From NCBI GenBank assembly GCA_001414345.1, contig LLCB01000512.1:1-27592 (forward strand): a stretch of DNA of 27,592 nucleotides, read 5' to 3'. Shown in pieces: positions 1 to 10,360 of this stretch. The translations under genes and the position numbers were made by a program. Origin of the DNA: Hymenoscyphus infarciens (taxonomy: Eukaryota > Ascomycota > Leotiomycetes > Helotiales > Helotiaceae). Each line of letters opens with the position of its first letter. Position 1 is the stretch's first letter. A model generated the notes under the pieces. It was not told the origin of the DNA. It saw nothing but the letters and a program-made list of their open reading frames with translations, and ran no database searches.

Positions 1-770
1 TAGCTAGTATACTTTAATATATCTTATATAGATATATTTAGTTATCTAGAGTATTAAATATTAGTATTATCTACTAAATAAGCTTAAAAGACTCTTAAAT
101 TAAGAGAGAATCTTCTATTTAGTTATATCTCTACTAGCTAGTATACTTTAATATATATTATATAGATATATTTAGTTATCTAGAGTATTAAATATTAGTA
201 TTATCTACTAAATAAGCTTAAAAGACTCTTAAATTAAAAGAGAATCTTCTATTTAGTTATATCTCTATTAGCTAGTATACTTTAATATATATTATATAGA
301 TATATTTAGTTATCTAGAGTATTAAATATTAGTATTATCTACTAAATAAGCTTAAAAGACTCTTAAATTAAGAGAGAATCTTCTATTTAGTTATATCTCT
401 ACTAGCTAGTATACTTTAATATATCTTATATAGATATATTTAGTTATCTAGAGTATTAAATATTAGTATTATCTACTAAATAAGCTTAAAAGACTCTTAA
501 ATTAAGAGAGAATCTTCTATTTAGTTATATCTCTACTAGCTAGTATACTTTAATATATATTATATAGATATATTTAGTTATCTAGAGTATTAAATATTAG
601 TATTATCTACTAAATAAGCTTAAAAGACTCTTAAATTAAGAGAGAATCTTCTATTTAGTTATATCTCTACTAGCTAGTATACTTTAATATATCTTATATA
701 GATATATTTAGTTATTTAGAGTATTAAGTATTAATATTATCTACTAAATAAGCTTAAAGGTCTCTTAAAT
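1..770. repeat. 134-bp tandem repeat array (about 5.7 copies)
   Basis: The unit beginning TAGCTAGTATACTTT recurs at 1, 135, 269, 403, 537 and 671, an exact period of 134 bp with no length variation. Copies differ by only a few bases, for example ATCTT or ATATT after the first 22 bases and AGAGAG or AAAGAG near the end. The sixth copy starts to diverge at about 715 and the array dies out near 770. The left end is cut by the window edge, so the true copy number is unknown. No CpA or TpG was seen in the array, as expected for complete RIP. No coding potential is visible. It is a satellite or minisatellite; a centromeric or subtelomeric role cannot be judged from here. Confidence 0.95.
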
Positions 771-1504
771 TAAGACTAGAAACTTTATTAACTTATTTAT
801 TTACTTTATTATATATAAATATTAATACTCTCTATTATTTATAAGTAGTATAGAGTATATTAAAGCCTCTTAATCTCAGAGGTAAACAAGTAAGTTTCAA
901 GTTAAGTTCTTAAATATTCATATATCTCAATTATTTATATACTAGTACTTTTACTTATAATTTAAGTACACTCTACTATATATAAAGTATATCTTTGTTT
1001 ATAATTCAAGAGGCTTTATAAAGTCCTCTCTTAAGTTTACTAGGTCGTCGTTCTACTCTAGTAAATAGCGTATAATCGTTAAGTTATTAAACTTAAGAGA
1101 CTATCCGCCCTAGTTATATATCCTAGAGATATTCTACCCTAATATACTTATAAGATATCTTACCCCTTCTTAGTAAAAGGTATATATACTATAGATACTA
1201 GAGTCTATCTCTCTAATCTCAATAAGGTTCTTATAAAAAGCTTTAAGAAAGGTATCCTAGGACTAAGTAAAGTAAGTAATTAATAAAAGCTTCTTAAAAT
1301 AAGAGAGAATACGTAGTATACTTATAATTAGCTTATTCTCTTTAATAAGGATATCATAGATAGTATAGCGTTGAAAAAGATATCTCTTAGTAATTTAAGA
1401 GTAATAGATCTACTTTAAAAGAGCCTTTATAGAGTATATATAAGGCTTCTCTTTGTTATAATAAAAGTAAAAAGGTTAGACCTTTTTTAATAAATTAGTA
1501 AAAG

Positions 1505-1556
<52 letters not shown>

Positions 1557-1960
1557 TATTATACTTACTACTAAACTAGTACGTTTTATAGAACCTTAAA
1601 GTAAGCCTAATCTCCTTACTATTATCGTCTCCTATCTACTTAATATAATAATATTTAATATTAAGTACTTCGTTAATATAAAGTAGGTATAAAAAGGTAA
1701 GAAGATATACTACTTATATTATATAGCGTTACCTCTCTCCTACCTACTAAGACTTCTCTTTAACGTTACTCTAATTACTATTAAAGTCTTTTAAATCCTA
1801 AGAGCTATTTATATTATAAAGAAGCTTTAATTTATTCTTAGTAAGCTAGCGTATACTTATTAAGACCTTCCCTACTTATATCTAAAAGTAAGTAAATTAG
1901 TCTCTTACTTTTAAAGAGTAATAAAAGAAGATTAAATATATCTTTTTCTTAAGTAAGAAG
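771..1960. other. RIP-degraded AT-rich sequence, no gene recognised
   Basis: The stretch is strongly TpA-rich with few CpA or TpG but with scattered CpG and CC, for example around 1045-1140. That pattern fits mutated transposon sequence better than simple AT-rich DNA. It contains an (AG)n microsatellite at about 1509-1556. No domain could be recognised in either strand. Confidence 0.6.
1509..1556. repeat. (AG)n microsatellite
   Basis: About 24 dinucleotide units of AG, interrupted once by an extra A near 1540. It lies inside RIPped repeat sequence. Confidence 0.95.
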
Positions 1961-2500
1961 GTTATATATATACTTATATCCTTTAATACTAAAGGATTAT
2001 TATTAAATAGACCTTATATCGTCTTCCGCTACTCCTAGGTTCCTTGATTATACTATTAACAGAAACCTTAGAAAGTAGCCGCTCTTATCTTTTAAGCTTT
2101 TAAGTAGAAGTCTCTCTTAATACTATCCTTCCCTTTATAATACTTAGTGATCTAAGAGATTATAAAGTTAAGTATATACTTAGTAAATTATTTAAGTACT
2201 TAAACTTTACCTATTAAAATAATATAAAAGAGAAAGCCCTTTTAAAGACTTATATATTACTTTTAAGTACTAGTAGTAAGAGCAGCTTTCAAAAGCTTCT
2301 TAACGTCTTCTCATAAAAGTTCAAGGTTAAATTCCTTCTTAGCCTTAAGAGTAATATTCTTAAGAAAGGCGTTACTTACTCTATTAAGAGTATTACGAGC
2401 TTTAAGTATATTCTTATTAATATCTATAATATTTAAGAACTCCTCTCTAAGCTTTTAAGCTAGCTCTTAACTCTTAATATAATCTATAATTAAATAAGAT
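1960..2500 (-). pseudogene. Coding-like relic, family not recognised
   Basis: Read on the minus strand, one frame runs from about 2500 down to about 1960. Its interruptions are mostly TAG/TAA, which RIP makes from Trp and Gln codons. The implied protein is rich in Lys, Leu and Glu and looks helical or coiled-coil-like between about 2250 and 2470. No domain was recognised. The block lies next to low-complexity AAGAGAGAATAATT-type repeats on its upstream side. It could be part of a transposon protein, but the evidence is only frame continuity and composition. Confidence 0.3.
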
Positions 2501-2509
2501 AAGAAGAGG

Positions 2510-2655
2510 ATAATTAAAAGAGAGATAAGTAAGAGAGAATAATTTAAAAGAGAATATTTAAGAGAGAATATTCAAGAGAGAATAATTAATTAAGAGAATA
2601 ATCAATTAAGAGAATAATTAATTAAGAAGATAATCAAGAGTAGAGAGTTAAAAGA
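2510..2655. repeat. Low-complexity repeat of AAGAGAGAATAATT-like units
   Basis: Units of roughly 15-20 bases built on AAGAGA(G)AATA(A)TT follow one another with variable spacing, for example at about 2535, 2565, 2585 and 2605. The array is degenerate and AT-rich. No function is inferred. Confidence 0.7.
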
Positions 2656-2659
2656 ATAC

Positions 2660-3150
2660 TCTTTAAATTTATTAAATTCCTTCTTAAAGTAAGAGCTTAA
2701 AAAGAAAGTAATTAATATTATAGTATACTAATACCTCGTATACTAGCCTCCTCGCATACCAAAGCCTCTTAAATTCAAAAGCCTAGGAGACTAAACTAGA
2801 CAATTATACCTAAACCTATACCTTCACTTTCCTACTCTATTTATTCATCTTTTACTTCCTTATACTCTTTTATCCTCTCTTAATATACCTCTAAAAAAGC
2901 CTAGAGTAAAGAAGAAGAAAAAGAGTACTTAATTAGCTTAAGAGCTTATATACTTGTCCTCTGCCCCTAAGTTCTCTAATTTGCTTAATACTACGTATTT
3001 AGCTTGAACTAATCTAGATTTTAATAATCGTTACCCTTATAAGCGATTTATACTCTTTAAAACTACTAGACGATTTACTAAGTAAGATTTTAAAACACCT
3101 ACTAAATTTACTCTTAAAAGGTAGAAGAAAGACCTTCTTTTATAAGAATA
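2660..3150. other. RIPped sequence, nothing recognised
   Basis: AT-rich sequence with some residual CA/TG, for example around 2755-2850. No gene, RNA or clear repeat boundary was found. Confidence 0.5.
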
Positions 3151-3159
3151 TAAGAAATA

Positions 3160-4150
3160 AGCAGCGGCTAACCTTCTTCTCTACCTCTACCCCTACTCTC
3201 ACTCTTATACCCCTTCTTCAAAGCGAGCCCCTTCTAGTACTAAGACGTCTAGTAAACACTATATATACTACTACCACCTTTATAAGTATAAATACTAAAG
3301 TACTTATAATTACCTCTTTTAAACAAGCTCTTATTCGAAGAATTCAAAGCTTTTAGCTTTAAAAAGAGCTAAGTATAAGACTAGGATTAATACTCCTAGT
3401 ATACTAATTTCCTAGCTAACGTTTAAAGCTTAGCTAAAAGCTTCTAAAATTTAGAGAGCAAAGAGAAAGAGAAAGAGAGAGATAATAGTAGATATCTCTA
3501 AGCTTAGCCTTACAAGTATTACTACTAATAAAGTAAAGGTAGATACAGCTATAAAGTATAAGAATATTAAGTATATCTTTTAGAATTAGAAGCATAGAAG
3601 TACTTCAATTAAGATAAAAGGTATACCCCTCTCTTTAAAGTACTAAAAGAGCGTGCTCAGTGTAGTATAAAAGAAGGTAGCGACCTTATAGCGTTATAAG
3701 ATAAACTAGTATAGTATAAGTAACGCTTCTTAAATTAAGAAGTAATTACTAATATATTAATAGCTTTATTTCTTTACCTAGGATTATATATATAAGAGAG
3801 ATTAGGAGCTCTTTTAATAGTACTTTAAAGATAAGAATAGAAAGAAAGTAGGCGTAAAAGGTATATATAATAACGTTAAATTAGCTCGCTAGTAGGAGAA
3901 CGAGATATCTATAAGTTTAGCTTAGAATAATCCTTAATTTAAAACTAAATATATATACTCTAAGAATAGGAGTATATATACGTGTATAAAGGATTAACCG
4001 ATTATATAGAGATATTAGAAGTAGAATAACTATATAAGTGTCTAGAATATATATAGTAATCTAATAAAAGAAAAAGAAGATTAATTATATATAAATACCT
4101 CTAAAAGTAAGAGATAATCTTTAAAAGTAATAAATATATTATAAGAAAAG
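3160..4150 (+). pseudogene. Coding-like relic on the plus strand, unknown product
   Basis: A plus-strand frame can be followed through about 3160-4150 with interruptions that are almost all TAA or TAG. It is clearest at about 3610-3840, where it includes LFKVLKERAQC and later a hydrophobic stretch. A highly basic patch rich in Lys, Arg and Glu lies at about 3450-3485. I do not recognise the family. Frame continuity and RIP-compatible stops suggest a former transposon ORF, but a chance open frame in low-GC DNA is possible. Confidence 0.3.
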
Positions 4151-4159
4151 CGAGAAAAG

Positions 4160-5185
4160 TATAGCCTAGCTAATTCTAATAAGTCTCTTAATTTAAGAGG
4201 CTCTTACTAAGCTTACCTACGCTTATATACGTGTATACTTAATTAATTTTTTTTTTTTAAAACCCTAGAAGTAAAAGAAGTATAAGAGGCTCTTTTCTAG
4301 TACTTTTAGTATATAAAAAAGCACTTTTAGAATATAAATAAAAGAGGCGTAGCCGAGGAGGCTACTTAGATTAGTTAATAGTTTAGACCTAGGCGTCTTA
4401 TAAAACTAGACTATCAACTACCTACTCTAGAAGCGCTTCGTATACGTTATATAGTAAAAATACTATAGAAGCCTATACTAATAGGAAGAGAGCTTCTAAC
4501 TTGCTAGTTAATAGTTTAGAAAGCAGGGTTTTAGTAGAATAGAGTAGAATAGATGTTTTAGATATAGTAGATTTAATAAAGCAGAAGAGACTCTCTTAAA
4601 CTAAGAGATATTAACACTTAAAAAGTTAAGTATAATATAAAAGGCTCTTTTACTTTATACTTAGTAGATAAATTAATTATTAACTAATTAATCTATCTAA
4701 TCAATTATAGCTCTTTTAATTCACTTTTATATATATAACTTAAGTGTTTTTATTATACTAATATTCTTAGTTTTAGTAATAGTAACACTATCAAAAGTCT
4801 ACTAAAGTTATAATTTTTAATAATTTATTACTTAACTCTACTACGTCTATTTATTATACTTTCTTTATTAAAATACTCTATTAAGCTTAAAAAGTAAATA
4901 TATCTATTTATCTTTTAATTTAAAGCTCTTTTAAAGAAGTGATATTAATAGAGAGCTATTGCCAGCTCTAAGATATTAGTAGTTAGGATATATAAGTAGC
5001 TTCTTATAGATCGTATTTATATATATTACTTTAGATCATAACAGCGCTACTAAAAGAAGTCTAATTTAGATGATTTTAAGTATATTAGAAGCGTAATTAC
5101 TCGCTCTTTAGATATATATAGACTAGTATATAGTAGGGTAGTGTTATCTTAATAGAATCTATTTAAAAGGGAGTATATATAAATA
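4160..5185. other. RIPped sequence, nothing recognised
   Basis: AT-rich sequence in which a 16-base string TAGTTAATAGTTTAGA occurs at about 4373 and again near 4506. No domain, RNA gene or clear element boundary was found. Confidence 0.5.
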
Positions 5186-5190
5186 GGTGG

Positions 5191-5210
5191 TTTTAGGGTA
5201 GGGTTAGGGC
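5191..5210 (+). repeat. Degenerate telomere-like TTAGGG patch
   Basis: The bases TTTTAGGGTAGGGTTAGGGC hold two TTAGGG hexamers and one TAGGG. TTAGGG is the telomeric repeat of most filamentous fungi. The patch sits exactly where RIPped AT-rich DNA gives way to ordinary-composition DNA. It is too short for a functional telomere. It may be an interstitial telomeric scar or chance. Confidence 0.5.
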
Positions 5211-5233
5211 TAAGACTTAGCGCTCTTAGCATA

Positions 5234-5267
5234 GGGCTAGGGCCGAATCGGGGCTAGGGCCGAATCG
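5234..5267 (+). repeat. Perfect 17-bp tandem duplication
   Basis: GGGCTAGGGCCGAATCG is present twice head to tail at 5234-5250 and 5251-5267. It is GC-rich, next to the telomere-like patch and at the island boundary. Confidence 0.9.
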
Positions 5268-5289
5268 CAAAACTGTCAACCGCGCCGTC

Positions 5290-5586
5290 TTACATCCTAA
5301 TTCCACCAACTTTCCGCCAAACCCCAAAATAACACAACACTTCTTCAAGGCCACTCAAAGCTACGACATTCCTTTCCATTGAAGGCGGTATCGCGGGGAC
5401 ACCGCAAATTCGCATTTGCCTCCAGTGAAAGGCGGTGGACATACCGTAGGTGCGCATCTTGGGACAGATGGTCGAGAAAATGCACAACACTGTGTGCCGT
5501 ATGAAATCACGATCGTTGGCAGGTGTCGAGAGAGCTATTGCAGCTAGGGTGGCTAAAATAAGGGTAGGGATGGAGAGTAATCGCAT
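5290..5586 (-). CDS. Candidate small secreted protein (98 aa); gene model uncertain
   Basis: The frame from ATG at 5586 to the stop at 5290 encodes 98 residues. Residues 1-20 form a clear secretory signal peptide: a basic Arg at position 2, a long Leu/Ile/Ala core and an A-L-S-T-P cleavage region. The rest has four Cys and no recognised domain. The downstream model is doubtful. The frame shifted by one base is open at 5361-5534 and is much richer in Cys (five, including a CC pair). The third frame, ending at 5345, repeats a C-P-x(n)-F-x-G-x-x-C pattern. A GTATGT donor-like site lies at about 5444, so an intron is possible. Single-base indels that broke a Cys-rich secreted gene are equally possible. 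Short Cys-containing secreted proteins between RIPped repeats are typical of fungal effector candidates; that function is inference. Confidence 0.45.
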   Translation of the reverse strand: MRLLSIPTLILATLAAIALSTPANDRDFIRHTVLCIFSTICPKMRTYGMSTAFHWRQMRICGVPAIPPSMERNVVALSGLEEVLCYFGVWRKVGGIRM

Positions 5587-6290
5587 TGTCGTAAAGTTAT
5601 ATATGATGAAAATTATTGGGGCTTGATGGGAATCTGGATGTTCGAGTCGGAGGATGGGTTCAATTGCGGTACTAATAGTGTAAGAGCCCTCTGTCGGTGA
5701 TACGAATTTGGTCTTCTCGATACAATTTTTTCTTTATGAGTTACCTACAATCAACAAAAACCACGTTACACTTCAGGTGTACGAAAGTAACACTTAAACA
5801 CTTTAGGCTGTACAGGTACTACTCTAGGGTAGGTGCTACTCCAAATTCCCACTTTCCCGGAAATTAAGCCTCTAAAAGTATCACTTGTTATCTAATACAT
5901 TTCAAACTCATATTCTCCTTCCGCTTACACCATCGCTTTATTATCTCTGGAATTCTTCCAGTATTATACAAGAGCTTTTAGATGAACCAAGAGAGCGAGT
6001 CCCTGATTCATCTAAATCTTCTTAGGGATAGCCATCTGAATTCTCGCACATATCATAGATTAGGGTCAGACAGGAAAAGTGGTTGTAAACACTTTCTATT
6101 CGTACCTACTTAGCCCGTTGTTCCAGCTTTTTAGAGCAATTTAGGAAAATTATCCCAAACACTCAGAATAACAAAGTTCAATTGTTCTAAACTACCTAAG
6201 TTGATATATTAGAATTTCCTGAAAAGTTAGAACAATGAGAGGTATTTACTACCGCTTCTGTTTTCTATCGGCAAAATTAAATAAAATTTT
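5587..6290. other. Non-RIPped flank of the secreted-protein candidate
   Basis: CpA, TpG and ATG are at normal levels here, so this stretch escaped heavy RIP. It would hold the promoter of the minus-strand candidate: a TATATAA is present about 15-20 bp upstream of its ATG, which is rather close for a TATA box. Two 10-bp perfect inverted repeats occur: TTTAGATGAA (5977-5986) with its complement at 6007-6016, and ATTGTTCTAA (6181-6190) with its complement at 6227-6236. No further gene was found. Confidence 0.5.
6116..6236. repeat. Imperfect inverted repeat, MITE-like
   Basis: CGTTGTTCCAGCTTTTT near 6117 is matched by the reverse complement of the right end near 6220-6237, which reads CATTGTTCTAACTTTTC. 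The differences are mostly transitions of the RIP type. A further ATTGTTCTAA copy lies inside at 6181. The total length of about 120 bp fits a short foldback or MITE-like element. No target duplication was found, so this is tentative. Confidence 0.35.
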
Positions 6291-6749
6291 ATAAGAACAA
6301 AGGAACTTTTCCTACTCTACTAAATAACTCTAAATAAATATATGTCTATTATATACGACTATAAACTAAGGAGAATTAGGCTAAGTTCTGACTCTACGTA
6401 TTTATAAGCCTTAGATAACTTTAGTTTTTATAGAAAGATAGAATAGTTTTCTAGTTTTCTAGTTATTAGACTAGGTACTAGAAAAGCAGCTTTAGTATTT
6501 AGAGACTCTCTAAAAGAAAATTATCTTTTAGCGCTTAGAGCGCTAGAGCTATATAGTAGTAACTTCAAAGCCGCTAAAGCTATAGTGTCTTCTATTTATT
6601 TATAGTCTTTTAGAGTTATAGTATACTACTTTTTAAAGTAAAAATAGCTTAGTATATTCTTTAGTACTCAAAAGCTCTAGAACTATATAGTAGTAGTCTA
6701 AAGCTCTCTAAAGCTATATAGCCTCTTATTAATTACGTATATTACTCTT

Positions 6750-6782
<33 letters not shown>

Positions 6783-7004
6783 CGAGTCTTAGCGTATATA
6801 TTAGTTAACTTTTATAAGAGAGAAGAAGCGAGAAATTAAGAAGACTACTTTATATAAGACTTAATTAGTAAAATTAGAAAGAGTAGTAAGTTTCTATTAT
6901 TTTCTACTATTACTAAGTTTCGCTTTATCTAATATATCTAAACTAGTATTTAGTATTAGACCTAGTATTAGAGAACTATTACTAGTAATTATACTATTAT
7001 TCTA
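6291..7004. other. RIPped AT-rich sequence with a (TA)n tract
   Basis: RIP resumes at about 6290. A (TA)n microsatellite occupies about 6752-6781. Several variants of AGAGCTATATAGTAGTA occur at about 6545-6720 in both orientations. No gene was recognised. Confidence 0.55.
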
Positions 7005-7009
7005 GTAAG

Positions 7010-7228
7010 TATAATAGCCTACTATCTAGGCTATTCTAGATAGCCGGGGTTACTCGCTATATATAAGGTTTAGCTATTATATATTTAGCTTTTAGCTATA
7101 TTATTTTATATTATCTAATTTAGAAAGGTTATATATATCTATCTAGACTTTTAGACGACGTTTATAGAGTTTAGATATTTATATTAGCTAACGTTCTATT
7201 ATTTAGTTTTAGATCTCTTATATATAGC
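7010..7228 (-). mobile_element. Left part of an older solo LTR, split by a later insertion
   Basis: This piece begins TATAATAG and is the inverted homologue of the distal part of the 405-bp LTRs at 7229 and 9815. The missing part resumes at 10225-10360, which ends CTATTATA. Its flanks are gtaag at 7005-7009 and gtaag at 10361-10365, an exact 5-bp target duplication. The two halves therefore formed one solo LTR (about 355 bp, with small internal deletions) before the 7229-10219 element inserted into it. It is oriented opposite to the LTRs of the inserted element. Confidence 0.85.
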
Positions 7229-7633
7229 TATAATAGTAGAAAATATATACTACTATAAAAGAGGTATATAGAAGTACGTTCGTTAGAATAATATACGTAG
7301 ATACTAGGCTCTAATATAGAAGAAAAGGCTAAACTAGCCTTTTCTAACTCTAGGAGAGTAGGCTGCTATATATAAGAGGTTTAGACGATATAAAAGAGGT
7401 CTAAAACTGAATAATAATATACGTCGGCTAATATAAAAGCTTGAACTTTACGAAGTACGTCTAAAAGTCTAGATAGACGTATAGATATACGTAACCTTTC
7501 TAAATTAGATAATATAAAACAATAATAGCTAAAAGCTAAATATATAGCTAAAAGCTAAATATACTATAGCTGAATTTTATATATAGTAGATACTCTTAGC
7601 TATCTAGAATAGCCTAGATAATAGACTATTATA
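7229..7633 (-). repeat. 3' LTR of the nested retrotransposon (405 bp)
   Basis: It matches 9815-10219 over its whole length without net length change. The differences are mainly transitions. It contains a small internal duplication, AGCTAAAAGCTAAATATA repeated twice at about 7532-7570. Confidence 0.9.
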
Positions 7634-8469
7634 TCTCTCTCTCTTAAAAAAGACTCGTTCTTAAGTCTATCTATCTTATTATTTAGAATCGAATTAGAAT
7701 AGCGTAAGTGTTATATTATTATATTATTATAAGTCGGTTAGAGTCTAAATCGTAGCTAATCTAAGTTCGTAGATACTTTTATTTTATTAAAATTTATTAT
7801 AAGCGAGATATTAGTTCTAGATCTAAATCGTAGCTAACCTAGTTTATAGATACTTATAAAGAGACTTCGTTTCTAGTCCTTCTATTTTAAAAGTAAGTAT
7901 TTATATTTATATTTACTAAAAGAGTATAGTCTAATCTATCTTATAATTAGAGGAAGTTTAAAGTAAAGTTAGAAAAAAAGTTTAAAGTAAAGTTAAAAGT
8001 GAATTTAGAGTAGAGTTAGAGGTTATTTAGTTAAGAAGTAGTAATAACTTAGCTAAGAGCTTATTTTAAAAATATACTAATTCGTATCTAATTCGAAAAA
8101 TTCAAATAAAAAGAAACTTCTAGCTTACTAGAAGTAAAAAGAAAGTAAGACTCTTATAAGAGTTAGTAGAGTTTTAGCTAGTTAAAAGAGTTATTACTAA
8201 ATATTAAAAATACTATTCAAAGTTTAGAATAATAAAAGAGATATAGTTTTAAGTACGATATTTATTAGTGCTATTATAAGAACTATATTACTTAGATCTA
8301 TAAGCCGCTTTATTACCTTTAGTAATTCGAGTCTAAATTAGAGTACTTAAAGACTTATTTATTATCTTTTGATTCCGATTCTACTTTAGATATAGTAGAA
8401 GATTTATTATTAAATTATAAGAAGTTTAGAGCTAAATTAGATAAGAATAGAGAGGTATTTTAAACTGAA

Positions 8470-9060
8470 GTACTAATATTAAATAATTTCATCGTTTTAG
8501 TATATCTTCTTATCTATAGCTAAAAGATTAGATACTATTTTAACAAAGTTATAATTCTATTATCTCTTTTTTAAAGTAGCTAAGTTTTAGAGCTATAGTC
8601 TAATCTTATTCTATATTTAAAAGAACTATTCTAATTCTAATATATCTCTAAGTATAGCTATACTTAAAAAGCGACTCTTAAAATTAGTAAATATTTCTTT
8701 AATATAATCTTCTTCTCTACCTATCTATAAAGCTATAAAAGTATTTTAAGTATTCTCTATTTCGTAACTAGTTAAAAAGTATATATCTAAAAGAGTAATT
8801 ATATCTTTTTAATCTTTAAAAGTATTCTAAACTAAGTCTAACTTATATCTAGGCTCTAGGTAGTTTCTAGTAAAACTAGTTATTATACTCTAAATAAGAG
8901 CTTTTTAGGTTAGAGAGGAATTATAATAATCGGTATTTATATAGAGTCTATTATATACTAATATCTTCTATTATTAGTATATAAGTAAAATACTATTATC
9001 TAAAGATTTAATCTTTTTAGTTATCTTACTTTTTTATTAGAAGGTATTTAAAGATACTTT
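8470..9060 (-). pseudogene. RIP-degraded gag-like relic
   Basis: Read on the minus strand, the frame from about 9060 to 8470 shows a pattern typical of retrotransposon gag (capsid) domains. It has YFLTSYEIEN, then an IGREEDYIKEIFTNFKSRF segment, then a Leu/Ile-rich helix. Stops are almost all TAG/TAA at positions where Trp or Gln would suit. It lies inside the 7229-10219 element, in the orientation set by the polypurine tract, which supports the call. No protease, integrase or reverse transcriptase was seen. The plus strand of the same stretch is also fairly open, so strand choice rests on the gag-like pattern and the element polarity. Confidence 0.45.
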
Positions 9061-9814
9061 AGTACTATATTAGATAAGAGTAGAATATTAAAAGATTATA
9101 AGAGTAGCTATCTATAGCTAAAAGAGATATAAAAGCGAAGATTAGTTTAAATAAGAGTTTAAAAGAGAGTTAGATTAAGAAGAGTTTAGAAGTAAAGTGT
9201 TTTATTAACTTTATTAACTTTATTAACTTTAAATATTACTTATCTGTTTTTCTAGCTTAGCTAGCTAATCTTTTATCCTTTATTCTTCTATTTCTAAAGT
9301 TTATATAACTGTCTATATCTAGTCTATATTTAAGAAGTCTTACTTATTATTTTATTAAGATCTTCTAGGTCTTAGTATATAGATATAATTTAAGAAGAGT
9401 TTAAAGAGTCTTTTAAAAAGAAAGATAGCTTTAGAAAGTAGTTTAATACTATTTAATAGAACTAGATTTAATATTTTAATAATATTAGTTAGAGAGAGAG
9501 AGAGATAAGAGTAGATTTAGAAGCTTTTATAATAACTATAGTATATTAACTTTTTACTAAACCTTATATAGTAGTCTCTATATAGAGAGAGTTATTAGAA
9601 TTCTAAATGCTTAGTATATTCAAATCCTATAATATATAAGATACGATTTTACTAGCTATCTAAAACTAATACTATACTCTAATATTACTAGCTATTTAAG
9701 GTTATTCTTAGTATAACTAATCCTAATCTAGCCTAAAACGAAATAGATACGCTAATATACTTAAAAGAGATATTATTTATACTATTACTAGTAAAGAAGA
9801 GTTTAGCCTTTTTA

Positions 9815-10219
9815 TATAATAGTACGAAATATATACTACTATAGAAGAGGTATATAAGAGTACGTTTATTAGAATAATATATATAGATACTAGGCTCTAA
9901 TATAAAAGAAAAGGCTAAACTAGCCTTTTCTAACTCTAAGAGAGTAGGCTACTATATATAAGAGGTTTAGATAATAGAAAAGAGGTTTAAAACTAAATAA
10001 TAATATACGTCGACTAATATAAAAGCCTAAACTCTACGAAGTACGTCTAAAAGTCTATATAGACGTATAGACGTATATAATCTTTCTAAATTAGATAATA
10101 TAAAACAATAATAGCTAAAAGCTAAATATATAGCCGAAAGCTAAATATACTATAGCTGAATTTTATATATAATAGACACTTCTAGCTATCTAGAATAGCC
10201 TAGATAATAGACTAATATA
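9815..10219 (-). repeat. 5' LTR of the nested retrotransposon (405 bp)
   Basis: It starts TATAATAGTACGAAATATAT and ends CTAATATA. It is homologous end to end with 7229-7633. It is followed at once by the target duplication atagc and then by the remaining half of the older solo LTR. Confidence 0.9.
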
Positions 10220-10224
10220 ATAGC

Positions 10225-10360
10225 TATCTACTCTTCTATAGTTAGAAAAGGCTAGTTTAGTCTTTTCTTCTATATTAGAGCCTAGTATTTACGTATATTA
10301 TTCTACTAAACACACTTCTATATATATTCTCTATAGTAGTATATATTTCGTACTATTATA
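10225..10360 (-). mobile_element. Right part of the older split solo LTR
   Basis: This is the inverted copy of the first ~136 bp of the family LTR. It ends GTACTATTATA and is followed by gtaag at 10361-10365, which pairs with gtaag at 7005-7009. It supplies exactly the portion missing from 7010-7228. Confidence 0.85.

Larger units (their letters stand above)
7229..10219 (-). mobile_element. LTR retrotransposon with both LTRs, internally deleted, nested
   Basis: Two direct repeats of exactly 405 bp (7229-7633 and 9815-10219) bound a 2,181-bp interior. The LTR ends are short inverted repeats, TATAATAG ... CTATTATA at the left copy, as expected from RIP of TG...CA ends. The 5-bp flanks atagc (7224-7228) and atagc (10220-10224) match perfectly. 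A purine tract, complementary to TCTCTCTCTCTT at 7634-7645, abuts the left LTR. It fits a polypurine tract for an element read on the minus strand, so the right LTR is the 5' one. The interior is too short for gag plus pol, and only a gag-like relic was found. The element is a dead, probably non-autonomous derivative. Superfamily is uncertain. Confidence 0.9.

Noticed and set aside
1..770. CRISPR array
   Set aside because: The 134-bp units are contiguous near-identical copies with no unique spacers, and the DNA is clearly fungal.
5191..5210. Functional telomere or chromosome end
   Set aside because: Only two full TTAGGG units are present, with sequence continuing on both sides.
5587..6290. 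tRNA or other structured RNA in the unmutated flank
   Set aside because: The 10-bp inverted repeats do not form a cloverleaf, and no tRNA A/B box pair was found.
8300..9060. Plus-strand reading of the gag-like region
   Set aside because: The plus strand is also fairly open, but the gag-like pattern and the polypurine tract of the element both point to the minus strand.
9815..10360. A 546-bp MITE with ~140-bp terminal inverted repeats
   Set aside because: The apparent inverted repeat is explained better by a full LTR (9815-10219) followed by half of an older inverted LTR. Both sets of 5-bp target duplications fit only the nested-LTR reading.
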